Shown one piece after another: positions 1 to 10,367 of a stretch of 64,000 nt of DNA (positions are counted from its first letter, which is position 1; each line of letters starts with the position of its first letter). Location of the stretch: contig CM061919.1 in NCBI GenBank assembly GCA_031002005.1, positions 38,529,088 through 38,593,087 on the forward strand. Reading direction: 5' to 3'. This DNA comes from Vandiemenella viatica. Lineage: Eukaryota > Arthropoda > Insecta > Orthoptera > Morabidae. Below the pieces are notes generated by a model. That model made no database searches and was not told the DNA's origin. It saw nothing but the letters and a program-made list of their open reading frames with translations. A program made the translations under genes and the position numbers.

Positions 1-556
1 GTGAGGGGATGTGGGGGAGGGGGGGTGTTAACTAAGGGCAACATTATTTCAGCTTGGTCTTTTCTTCTTTCTTCAGCATGATCATCCGATTCTTGGGTTC
101 TAATAACTTTAGTTGCTCGTGCTCTGCTAGAGCTACAACTTAGGCCAGTTTACGCCCTCAAGGCAAGTAAAAAAAGAAGGCAAAATAAACTGGTGCCAGA
201 AACATTTAAGCAGACATAAAGTAATAGGACAGAGAAAATCGACATCTGTACTAAAAAATAAGTTTTTTCTCTAAACGAAATTTATGAACAAATTATACAC
301 TAACATAATGCGCGAGAAACACAGCTTGAGCAAGCGACGTAACATGACAGACTAACACACAGATCCGTCCCTCTGTCACCATTCGATACCTTCTCAAAGT
401 TTCGAGACTACAACTGTAAAGCATACCAAAAAAAATGTCCCGTGCCCTCCCTACAGATTTTCTTGCCAGATTCCGTCAATATAGGTGTAGGCATTTAGTC
501 GTCAAAACGTAACAAAAAGACAGAAACTTACTTCCGCATTTATAGTATTATTACTA
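1..556 (-). mobile_element. Helitron (family L), partial, 3' part outside window
   Basis: This block is nearly identical to 17325-17873, which has Helitron-like borders on the minus strand. The 5' end on the minus strand lies near position 556 and starts with the insect Helitron-type pattern TACTATAAATGCGGAAGTAA. The 3' end, with hairpin and CTAG, lies left of position 1. No coding potential is seen, so it is non-autonomous. The few differences between the copies are mostly single bases and run lengths, so the two insertions or duplicates are fairly young. Confidence 0.6.
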
Positions 557-752
557 CAGATCACACACACACAGTGACCGCGAATCACCCCTGAGGGATC
601 AATACAACGTAAAAAAGAGTACACCTACAGCATTGCAAGACTACCTACGATTTGCACCCCTAAATTTGTGATATCTACAGTTTAACATTCAATCCGAATA
701 ACCGACGGTCCAGGCGTGACACGACCAAATCAAATCTTTTAAATATCTTTGC
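557..752. other. No recognised feature
   Basis: AT-rich sequence with a short CA run near 564-574 lies between the Helitron end and the tRNA-like element. I see no open reading frame or repeat that I can support. Confidence 0.5.
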
Positions 753-828
753 CTCCAAAGGGATTTGAGCTGGAGACCAAATCCAAACATCAGTAAGCAA
801 GCCTTTAACCACTGAGCTACCTGATCGC
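753..828 (-). repeat. tRNA-derived SINE head or tRNA pseudogene
   Basis: Read on the minus strand, about 76 nt resemble a tRNA. An A-box-like stretch TAGCTCAGTGGTTAAAG lies near 803-819, and a B-box-like GCTCAAATCCC near 757-767. The spacing fits an internal RNA polymerase III promoter. The B box departs from GGTTCGAATCC, and I could not fold a convincing full cloverleaf, so a SINE head or a decayed tRNA copy is likelier than a working tRNA gene. Confidence 0.55.
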
Positions 829-910
829 TATATGGAATGGCAGTACAGAGACCTACACATCCAACGCGTCTGTCTATCGCCATTCAGTAATTTTTCGAAA
901 TTATAAGACA

Positions 911-2630
911 ACATGTATTATTTATACAGATAATTTTTCAGCCAAATATAGACAGTATTTTTCTCCTTGTTTCAAAGGATAAGTGTGCAAACTTTCATCG
1001 AGATCGGATTATTTTTATGCTTGAATACTCATGAAAATAACAAAGTTATAATTCTGACAAAACAAAAGTCTATAAACGTCTTAGCAATAATCTACAACAA
1101 TCCGAATCTATAATTTTTAGTTACACAAGAAAATTGTGATGTTAAAGTTTAGTTACAATTTGCTTTATTTAATCTAACTATCAAGCTTTCAGCTTATTTT
1201 TAAATCAAAAACTAGCGAAAATAAATGAGTATTAGCCAATAAGAATATGCGATTTTCGAAACACCTTTAGCGAGTGATAAATGTTTCTATTTCTACTCAC
1301 TAGCAGTAATCCTATTTACTTTATAACTGAAAGCTTTAAACTAATTTAGATTGTAAAACGTAGCTGATGACGAAGTTATTTCAGGTTTAGTGCACAGCAG
1401 TTCACATACACAACTAGAGCTCACTTCAACAGATATACATTCAGTGCTGCCAGCCTCTTGGCTTTGAATATCCGTAGATTGGCTACAAAAATCCGGAGAC
1501 TCACTTACTGAGAGACTGAAACAATAATAATTCAAGAGAGAGTCAAAATTAAGAATACATTTTATTCGTATTTCCAGATCTTTAAAATTCGAAATACAAA
1601 ATAATATTCTACATTGAAAGTAAGAAATATCTCTGAACATGTTTTATACAGCGTCATTTTCATCACTGCTGTTGCTGCTGTGCCCTTTTTTTTTTAAGGG
1701 TTCATACATTTTCTTTGTTGACATTAAATTTATTATATGTTCTGTAAAAGGAAATGTTAAAAACTGCGACCCCTTTGATTCTCGGATATTGGTTAGGCCT
1801 TCTCGGGAGGCACTGCTTTGTAAGCCGTGCCTATGAGCGTGTTACGGCGCATAAAGAGTGCGCCGATAGTTTTGTATTACAGTCTTCTATAAAATCTGTA
1901 ATCAAACAAAATATGAGCTTCATTTCAATCGCTGGTTCACACGAGCGGTTGCAAGGAAACGATTCCCAATTATTGACAATTCTGTAATACATTTACATTA
2001 TATACGCTCAAAGTTTAACAAAACATTAATACAAGGAAAAATCAACTAATAATAAAAGTATCAAAAATCCTTAGATATTTTACCAAAATCCGAAAATCCT
2101 AACTTTTTATAAAAATCCATAGATCTACGGATAAATCCGTAGAATTGGCAGCGCTGGATACATTCCCCTAATCACAAACTGGGAAGTAGACTTGCGCATT
2201 ATAGTTCGCGAAGAAGAGCGCTCAGTTTAGTTCGCAGCTCCCTCGCGAACTAGTTCGCTCTTTTAGTTCGTTAGTTCGCGTCTCGAATTCAGAGAAACAG
2301 ATCGTTCGCTCGCCATGCTACCGCTAACTGCACGCGCTATTTTGTTTGTTATGTCAGTTTTATTAGGACAAAATCATTTTTTTTGTCGTTTCTAAATGGA
2401 ATTTAATATGACCTTCTTAACAAAAGTTATTGCTTAATAATAGCCCTTTCAAACGACATTAGCATGATCAGTTGCCACCGATAAACCATAGTGCTCATTG
2501 TCCTTTGCACAAATGGGTAAACTGAATAACTGTGCTGCTTTACTATTTACTTTACATGCATTCGTAGATTATTAATTTTTTAAATGGATTTATTTATTAG
2601 TTCATGGAAGAAACATTACTTATAAAGGCG
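911..2630. repeat. Duplicated block, copy 1 (paired with 26492-28329)
   Basis: About 1.7 kb match 26492-28329 at high identity with small indels. The block starts in a Helitron 5' region, passes through unique-looking sequence (for example 1341-2178), and ends inside a hAT element at the N gap. Copy 1 lacks about 100 bp, including the Helitron terminus that copy 2 keeps at 26635. Because both copies hold the hAT at the same target site, the duplication happened after that insertion, or the two copies are unmerged haplotypes in the assembly. Confidence 0.85.
2187..2630. mobile_element. hAT element family 1, copy 1 (cut by assembly gap)
   Basis: The element begins with TAGACTTGCGCATTATAGTT directly after the octamer CTGGGAAG (2179-2186). 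The same octamer flanks the complete copy at 27888-29980 on both sides, so it is that copy's 8-bp target duplication. Only the left 444 bp are present before the gap. The subterminal region is rich in the palindromic TTCGCGAA motif. No transposase reading frame is visible. Confidence 0.85.
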
Positions 2631-3630
2631 NNNNNNNNNNNNNNNNNNNNNNNNNNNNNNNNNNNNNNNNNNNNNNNNNNNNNNNNNNNNNNNNNNNNNN
2701 NNNNNNNNNNNNNNNNNNNNNNNNNNNNNNNNNNNNNNNNNNNNNNNNNNNNNNNNNNNNNNNNNNNNNNNNNNNNNNNNNNNNNNNNNNNNNNNNNNNN
2801 NNNNNNNNNNNNNNNNNNNNNNNNNNNNNNNNNNNNNNNNNNNNNNNNNNNNNNNNNNNNNNNNNNNNNNNNNNNNNNNNNNNNNNNNNNNNNNNNNNNN
2901 NNNNNNNNNNNNNNNNNNNNNNNNNNNNNNNNNNNNNNNNNNNNNNNNNNNNNNNNNNNNNNNNNNNNNNNNNNNNNNNNNNNNNNNNNNNNNNNNNNNN
3001 NNNNNNNNNNNNNNNNNNNNNNNNNNNNNNNNNNNNNNNNNNNNNNNNNNNNNNNNNNNNNNNNNNNNNNNNNNNNNNNNNNNNNNNNNNNNNNNNNNNN
3101 NNNNNNNNNNNNNNNNNNNNNNNNNNNNNNNNNNNNNNNNNNNNNNNNNNNNNNNNNNNNNNNNNNNNNNNNNNNNNNNNNNNNNNNNNNNNNNNNNNNN
3201 NNNNNNNNNNNNNNNNNNNNNNNNNNNNNNNNNNNNNNNNNNNNNNNNNNNNNNNNNNNNNNNNNNNNNNNNNNNNNNNNNNNNNNNNNNNNNNNNNNNN
3301 NNNNNNNNNNNNNNNNNNNNNNNNNNNNNNNNNNNNNNNNNNNNNNNNNNNNNNNNNNNNNNNNNNNNNNNNNNNNNNNNNNNNNNNNNNNNNNNNNNNN
3401 NNNNNNNNNNNNNNNNNNNNNNNNNNNNNNNNNNNNNNNNNNNNNNNNNNNNNNNNNNNNNNNNNNNNNNNNNNNNNNNNNNNNNNNNNNNNNNNNNNNN
3501 NNNNNNNNNNNNNNNNNNNNNNNNNNNNNNNNNNNNNNNNNNNNNNNNNNNNNNNNNNNNNNNNNNNNNNNNNNNNNNNNNNNNNNNNNNNNNNNNNNNN
3601 NNNNNNNNNNNNNNNNNNNNNNNNNNNNNN
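2631..3630. other. Assembly gap, 1000 N
   Basis: Exactly 1000 undetermined bases, which suggests a fixed-size scaffold placeholder. It hides the right end of the hAT copy that starts at 2187. Sequence after the gap does not match the expected continuation of that element. Confidence 0.99.
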
Positions 3631-4330
3631 GCCGCTAGTATTAAATACCAAGGTGTCCATTTTGGTCACACCATATTTTATAAAACGATTTTTTTAAATT
3701 CCACCCTTAAAGGGCAAAAATGAATATTATTTCTACGTGTGAATTTTTTTTTTTTTTTAAAAAAAAAAGAACCATTTATTTCCTCTAACCTCACCAAAAT
3801 CGATAAAAGACATATCGTTTTAAAGATTAAGTAAAGTTAGGTAAAATCATAAATTAAAAAGAATTTTTTGGAATTTGATGCTTAAAGAGGTCGCGCGTAT
3901 CAGACAGTTCCTAGATTGCAGCAGCTGATATCACAGAGATGTCAATAAACTGTTTTTTATACAGTAAGTAGTATTCAGATATTTTTTTCTGTTACGGAAA
4001 CATTTTTGTTTTGCTGTATAACTGCAATATAAACATTTTATTTATACAGCAACACATATCACAGAGATATAGATATACTGTGTGCATTTTGTTCAGGTTG
4101 GTTGTATTCTATTAGGGTCAGCGACAGTTTGTCGTAAATACAGAGTGTTTTAAATTTTCTAATGTTTCGCAATATGTTTTGATGCGTACCCATTACACTA
4201 ACAAATAAATATTTGCTACAAAAGTGCGGTTCTACTTTTCCATTATATTACGAGCATTTCAACCTCACTTATTCATAGTATTTTATTAGCGAAATGTTCA
4301 CACGGGTGGTCTAGTTATATTATGTAACAA
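3631..4330. other. No recognised feature
   Basis: AT-rich sequence with a T-run followed by an A-run near 3745-3770. I found no convincing coding region, terminal repeat or match to other parts of the window. Confidence 0.5.
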
Positions 4331-4331
4331 T

Positions 4332-5269
4332 AGTAAATTTTAGATTTTTATTTCAAAATCAGCATGCAATTAGTAAGTAGTTGAATAGTATATTTATAAA
4401 TTGGATAATTAACAATTGTTTAACCCCCTTTTTATTTTTATAAACGTAACAATCGGGCATTTGTTCCAAATATTCAATAGCAAGTTGTTTCTTCGATCTC
4501 TCAAAATATTTTTATAAGTGCATATGGACCGTTCCATATTCACTGATGTAATCTGGGCAGTATTAAGAAACTGGGTGCTGTGTTAGCAGTCACTGTCTCT
4601 GGAAAAAGTTCACCTGTTCCATTACTAAATCTATCAATTTGACACAAAGGTTCAAAACCTGAGTTATTGTTCAAAATATTTTCAAACTTCACTTAAGTTA
4701 ACACAGCTCTGCCAATGCTGATTTTATTCTTTACCTCAATAGACTTGGCCAACGTCAGATCTTGAGTTTCAAGCTTTTTAATACTCGCTGGTATGTAGGA
4801 AAAATGAGTGCTAATCACAGCTATGGTTATAATACTAGAATTGTTAAATGCTTCCTTGTACTGAGAAACTGTCATAGCCGCTCCAAAGTAGTTTACTGTA
4901 CCTTTAATGGCCTCGATATGTTAATTGTAAAACCGACGTCGCCCATCGAGTTACCACTGGTTCCGGACACATTTGGCAATTTTTTTTTCATAGGCATTAT
5001 TACGAGAACGTAATCAGTTTATTTACAGTCCCATACGAGGGTCGTAGTTCTTCAGCGAGTAATTGTAGATTAAGAGTTGTGCTGCTAGTAGGTTTTTGCC
5101 GGCTACAACGTAAGATTTTATTTATTAACTACGTACACTACCGAAAAATATTGTAAATATACCGAAAATACGCATCATCACTTGGTTTAATGTAAAATAT
5201 GCAATAACCGGTGAAAATGGGCTTAATATGCAAATGTATATACAAACATGCGAATGTATCCGGTCGCTA
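4332..5269. mobile_element. hAT element family 2, left-truncated copy
   Basis: This region aligns with the complete hAT at 30036-31491, starting where that element reads AGATTTTTTATTTC. The right terminus is intact (TCCGGTCGCTA at 5259-5269) and is followed by GTCGTTAC, its probable 8-bp target duplication. The left terminus is missing. It lacks the 353-bp MITE present in the other copy, so it represents the pre-insertion state at that point. Confidence 0.7.
4693..4875 (-). pseudogene. hAT transposase fragment (family 2)
   Basis: A 60-codon open stretch on the minus strand contains YKEAFNNSS and IPASIKKLETQDLT. It aligns with the better-preserved remnant at 30510-30824 (YKEAFNSSS, IPSSIKKLETQNLT). 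Only a small internal part of a transposase of several hundred residues is left, so it cannot be functional. Identification rests on the match to the sister copy, which also has the TRWATW motif typical of hAT transposases. Confidence 0.55.
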
Positions 5270-7099
5270 GTCGTTACAGTATGGAAGCCTAGTGGCGCGC
5301 CGCTCGACTCGCATTTCGTTACTTTTACCAGCATTTAGCAGGCCCGTCGTAAGTGGGCGGCACATCGAGGGGGGCGGCAAAACGAGTGATCGTCGCCCCG
5401 TCGCCCCGCGATAGTTGCCACTCCAATTTTGCAGGGTATTATGCAATGGGCGACGTTTTTTTTTTTTAGCTCAACAGCTGCTTCGGGCGGCCGGCGACAC
5501 TCGAGATGGCAACAATGGGGGCGGCAAATAATGTTCGCAGGGGCCGTAATCTCACAGTTTTTTGACCCGGTTGGGAAATTTCCTAGATCCACCACTGGGT
5601 GTAGTTAGATAGGGGGCGGCATAATCGGTATTGCACGCGGGCGCTCAAACAGTTAGCGGCGGACCGGGCGTTTTCTATTGTTACTGGGCTCTATGTGAAG
5701 TTCACAAGCTATTCTGACTGTATAGAATTAAATTTGAATGCGGTAGGTGCGTCTTTTAACCAAGAACACGCCGAATTTGTATGGGCCGCTAGGACCACAG
5801 GTCCCCACCCTTCCTTTGACAAACACTCCCTTCGCGTGAATAGAGCATCTTTCGGCTTGTGCATTATGTTAGTTTTTTTTAAACTAAACAACGTGTTCTA
5901 GAGAAAGCCATGCGTGGTGTGTGGAGAGCGCATGCCGCGAGGGCCTAACTGCACCGGCAAACAGGACCGACCAGCGAGTGGTTAATATTTGAGAAGGGCG
6001 GGAGTCACCGACCAGTGCTAATGAGACGGCATGCAGGGAGGGAGGGACCACAGGCAACCAATCGCATCACGCACCACCTGCAAACAAAGCAGGACGGGGC
6101 AAGGAGCGGGAAGGAATTCCGTCGTGGACCCCACGCGCTCAGGACCAGGAAAACGCGTCCACTGAACAGCTGCATCCGACATTTGAAGCATCCCATTTTC
6201 ATGTGTTGCTATTATACTTCCTCTTTAAACGATTTCAGTATGAATTTAGAAACTTACTTCAGTAACATTCTTATTTTATTTGTCACAAAAAAGCGCGCGT
6301 AGAGCCTCGCGCAAGCAGGGTAATGTGGTAGGACGGCAGTCGCTTGCTATTCAAATCAATGGTGGCCGCATCTCTCCGCGCCATCATTCAGCTCAAATAC
6401 AATTTATAGCACATAGATGAGAACGCAAAGCACTCCGTAACCACTTTCAATAAAATAATATCAATGGCTAGCAAATAGCACAAAACAATAGATTACTTGA
6501 TTTGGTCATAGTAAAATCCCTTGGCCTAAGTTTCCACTGCGAAACGTTTTGTGCGGCTCAGAAACTCCGGCTGTCACATCAATAAAGTTTTTTACACTCG
6601 TCCATCTCACTAACGAATATTGACCTCTACAAGTTCAACCGATCACATTGAATGTATGGGATTTATTGTATATCTATAAATGTAATTCTTTACATATTTT
6701 ACCGTCTAATCACGGAAAGTGGTTAAAGGTAGTACACATTTTTTTTTAACCCCATATGAAAATGTTATTGCGTAATGAAACAAAAAGGTGGAGAACCTTT
6801 AATGAAGTTTACATTCTGTGTGGTGTAATAACGTCATTTCTAATTCAAAATTATTCGCTAGATAACATCACATATCGATTAGTGGCAGGAAAATAAAATC
6901 TCTATTGCATTGTATATTACTGACGACAGCCACGGCAAAATTGTAAACGTTGCGCACACCTTGAATTTCATAGAAACTGTACATAGTAATAACTTGTGTC
7001 ATCAGTTAACGTATTAAATACTTTTTATATCTATTAGTGTAACATTTCGAATGTAATTCAGAGATCATAAAATCGTAAATTTCATAATTTTTAATTGTA
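5270..7099. other. Unassigned; includes a GC-rich possible hAT-type MITE
   Basis: Around 5338-5605 the sequence is GC-rich with repeated GGGGGCGGCA blocks, and it ends in GATCCACCACTG, which reads as a hAT-style terminus (CAGTGGTGGATC) on the other strand. I could not find a matching left end or target duplication. From 5700 to 7099 I see nothing I can name. The short open frames there show no family motifs. Confidence 0.35.
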
Positions 7100-7593
7100 T
7101 GAGCACCCACTTCGGTCTTGTGTATCTTCTTCTTCTGCACCAAATCTTCTCATTGCTGTTTGTACACTTTACATTCAGATAAACATGGCCCGTCCTTTTT
7201 TCCTCCTTCCTTCAACTTCCCATTCCTGTACAAGTTTTGGTAACCTAGTGTCTTCCATTCTTCTTGCCTGGATATAAAATTACAATATTTTTCGTTCTAT
7301 AATTTCATACATTTCTTCTTTCACTTCCATTGCCCTAATAACTTCGGTATTCTTTACTTTTTCTTTCCCTGACATTCTTCCTTATTTTCTCCAGAAATCT
7401 ATTTCCAATGCTTTCACCTCCTCAATATGTTTTTGGTTGATTGTTCAGGTACACATATAAGACTATATTTTCTAAAATCGAGCCCAGATAGCAAAAATTG
7501 CTTACCTTTTTTGATTTGTATTGCATCAAAGTGCAAGTCATCCAGATCATTAGTAAGGTATTCTACTTTTTGGTACTTAATCTTCAAGAACCA
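7100..7593 (-). pseudogene. RTE-like retrotransposon, reverse transcriptase C-terminal part
   Basis: On the minus strand the translation just after the Helitron boundary runs WFLKIKYQKVEYLTNDLDD, followed further on by MSGKEKVKNTEVIRAMEV. These are typical of the post-catalytic and C-terminal region of RTE-like insect non-LTR elements. Stops and frameshifts break it. It is the continuation of the piece at 10368-12370, and the Helitron at 7594-10367 separates the two. Only C-terminal non-catalytic sequence lies here. Confidence 0.75.
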
Positions 7594-7630
7594 TCTATTA
7601 GTATAATAGACAAGATGTAGCGTGTCGCAC

Positions 7631-7690
7631 CTACGTCATGTCACGCGGTGACGTCAAGCTATGACGTTGCGCTATGACGTCACGCTTTAC
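7631..7690 (+). promoter_or_regulatory. Cluster of CRE-like TGACGTCA sites near Helitron 5' end
   Basis: Two perfect palindromes TGACGTCA lie at 7649-7656 and 7675-7682, and two more TGACGT or TACGTCA half-like copies occur between 7632 and 7667. The consensus is bound by CREB/ATF-type bZIP proteins in animals. Whether it is used here is unknown. It could act as a promoter piece, or be a by-product of an internal repeat. Confidence 0.4.
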
Positions 7691-8047
7691 GATATTATTT
7701 GTGGGAGTGCGCGTTATTTAATAACATTTCCAAGCAACAGTGAATAAATTAACTCACAGAACACTGAAATAAAAGTATGTATTGCGTTAAAATCGATATT
7801 TCAATCATTAGATGCTTATATTTACGTAATATTCTTTTGATATATTCAAGTATTCCTTAAATTCTTTGTCCATAGATATGTAAGATAAAAGTTTTGTATT
7901 TCGAGCATCAGTGCTGCTAATAGTTTGGTTAGAGTATAACTAGCATGGATCAGAATTACAAGTTTCATTTGACGTTAACGCAGAGGGCATGAATACTTTA
8001 GTTTTTTTTATTATTTTAAACTGTGTCCTATTACTGAAATTATTTGC

Positions 8048-8048
<1 letters not shown>

Positions 8049-8127
<79 letters not shown>
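8049..8127. repeat. Poly-T tracts
   Basis: Two uninterrupted T-runs of roughly 30 and 35 bases are separated by ACTAAAA, inside the Helitron. They are likely slippage products or the trace of an A-tailed insertion on the minus strand. Confidence 0.9.
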
Positions 8128-8129
<2 letters not shown>

Positions 8130-8445
8130 GAAACATTACATGGTTCAAATGAAAGAAGTTGCAAATTGTTCGCATACGGCCTAAACCACAATGAAATATT
8201 ACATGGCATAGCTTAAGTTGTTAAGGTTTATTTATTGCATCCTTCGTTCTTGCTGGAGTCATTATTTCAGCCGATGTAAGCTTTCTTAGCCGTTAAAATA
8301 TCGATCTTCATCATAGGTATTAAGAAAGAAATGTGTCAGAACCTGTGAAGATTTGGGATCAAGTTTATATCGCGATGCATGGAATGTATTAAATTGCGCG
8401 TGATTAAAGCTTTGCTTTTCGATCAGAAATTTTAGTGGATATTAT

Positions 8446-10220
8446 GGTTAAGCTGAAATGCAACCTGGACCAAGTTGACAACTGAAGCTTTTTGCTACAG
8501 TACAATGAACGATAAATTACAACGAGCTTTATTTTGTAACAATTCTGATTAGTTAAGCAACTGCAGAGAAATACCCACGTTATTTAATAACATTTCTAGG
8601 TATCCACGAATAAATTAACTGACAGAACATACTTATTAGTTGCTTAGATTTATTTAATACTAGTTTATGTAGAAGTATTCGTTGAAATCACATATATGTA
8701 AGGTAATTTTCGCAATATTAGCGGCAGTTTAGATAGATTGTTATTAGAATTGGCACTTGAAGTTACAGCAGAGGGCATGCGTTTTTTTTATTATTAATTT
8801 AATTTTTTTCTGTTACTTAAATCATTACTTCATTCTAACGAAAGTGTTGCTAACATTTTTCGGTTGCGGAGCGTCTTACATTTCCGAATTTTTAATTCAA
8901 TTCATGGCGAATTTTCCGAAAAAAGGAGGGTGCAAATGTGAAGAAGATGCCATTTAAACGAAGCAATTGATACAAATTTCAACAGGGCAGTACCAGTTTC
9001 CGGCCAGTGGAAAATATTACCTTCCACTCATTAAAACTAATATTACGTTGGAATGACGTAAGTTGTTAAGATTTATTTTTAATTTACTTTGGTTTTACTG
9101 ATGCCTTATTTCAGCCGCATGTAACTGTGTCAGCTATTCAAATGTGTTAGTATAATTCTGAATAACGAATATAAAAAATTAAGATTGAAGAACCCTTATA
9201 GATTTTTTATTTGGTTTATTTCGCGATGCAATGTGACTATTGAAATGTGATAAGTATATGTATTAATATGCGTGTAAAGGAAGTATTGTTTCTCTGGCGG
9301 CATGTTTAGCGCATGGAGGAAGGTTTAGCGTAGTACTGTATGTGGTTAGGGGATTCTACGATAACCGTGAAGCCGCAATTTGTTGATGGATTCTTATGTA
9401 ACTCGACGAAAAAACTGAAAGTAGAGAATAAAATGTTTTGATATCTTAATTCTCGAGATATTGTATCTCAAAATTGACGTGGTTAGGCTGAAATGCGGCC
9501 TGGAACAGAAGAAAAATTTCGACATTGCCAAATTTGATGATGATATCGTATGTAACTCGAAGAGACAAATCGAAAACAAAGAATACATTTCCTTTCCATA
9601 TCTCGCTTAGTTCTCGAGATATTGTATCTCAAATTTTAGGTGGTTTGGGTGAAATCTGGCCTGGACCAGAAAAAACAAATGACAAAAACCGCAGAAATCT
9701 ACACGGTGGAAATGCACTATATGTATTTTATTTTCTTCCTGATGGTCGTTGTTAGATTGAAATACGTCCTGGACCAGAGGAAACTTCACCAAAATCAAAA
9801 TTATAATTGATTTTCAACATTCTCGAAAACCAAGAAAGATATAAAAAAAATGTTATTTATTTTCGATTTGTTTCGTCGAGTTCTACAAGAATGCATCATC
9901 AGATTGTGGCGCCACGGTAATGATTGAACTGCCTGTTGTTAGATTGAAATGCAACCTGGACCAGAAGCAACAGAAACATTTTGTTATTGCACAAGACAAT
10001 ATGAATTATATTATGATTTATTTTTGTGTTTATTTAAGCGATTGATATGAAATGATTTGCCAGAACACTGAAGTTGTTATGATTTAATTTAGTATCCTTC
10101 GTTTTCACTGTGGTCATTATTTCAACTGTAGGCTATGTAATTTATGTCATCCGTTAACACATCGATCTTCATCGCATTATTAGCGAAGATTGTGGTTAGA
10201 CTGAAATGCGACCTGCATCA
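8446..10220 (+). repeat. Dispersed conserved module inside Helitron
   Basis: A motif of about 30 bp, roughly GGTTAGRYTGAAATGC followed by RRCCTGGACCA, occurs at 8446, 9481, 9642, 9749, 9937 and 10194. A seventh copy sits outside at 21663. A second shared segment CTCGAGATATTGTATCTCAA occurs at 9452 and 9613, and a partly inverted version of the surrounding unit is at about 9820-9900. Spacing is irregular, so this is not a simple satellite. Confidence 0.75.
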
Positions 10221-10367
10221 AGTTGACAACTGAAACGTTTTGCTACATCACAAGGGATGAAAAATTACAGCTTTATTTCAAAACAATTCTGTTCAGGTAA
10301 GCAACTAAAAAGAAATTAATTGCCAGAATACTCCAAACCCGTCAATTCTGACGGGCTTTGTGGCTAG

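Larger units (their letters stand above)
7594..10367 (+). mobile_element. Non-autonomous Helitron, 2.77 kb, inserted in an RTE-like element
   Basis: The 5' end is TCTATTAGTATAATAGAC after a host A. The 3' end is CTAG (10364-10367) before a host T. A perfect 7-bp hairpin (CCCGTCA, loop ATTC, TGACGGG, 10338-10355) sits 8 nt upstream of CTAG. These are the standard Helitron hallmarks: A/T target, no target duplication, 5' TC, 3' hairpin and CTAG. Removing the element restores the reading frame of the reverse transcriptase it interrupts. Inside there is no helicase. It contains a CRE-like cluster, long T-runs and at least six copies of a short conserved module. Confidence 0.9.

Noticed and set aside
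753..828. Functional tRNA gene
   Set aside because: The B box is imperfect and the cloverleaf cannot be completed. A SINE head or pseudogene is more likely.
1341..1987. Small frames conserved between the two duplicated blocks (also 27131-27687)
   Set aside because: Conservation is explained by recent duplication of the whole block, and no motif or start context supports coding.
2604..3669. Long open frames on both strands across 2604-3669
   Set aside because: They consist of undetermined bases in the 1000-N gap.
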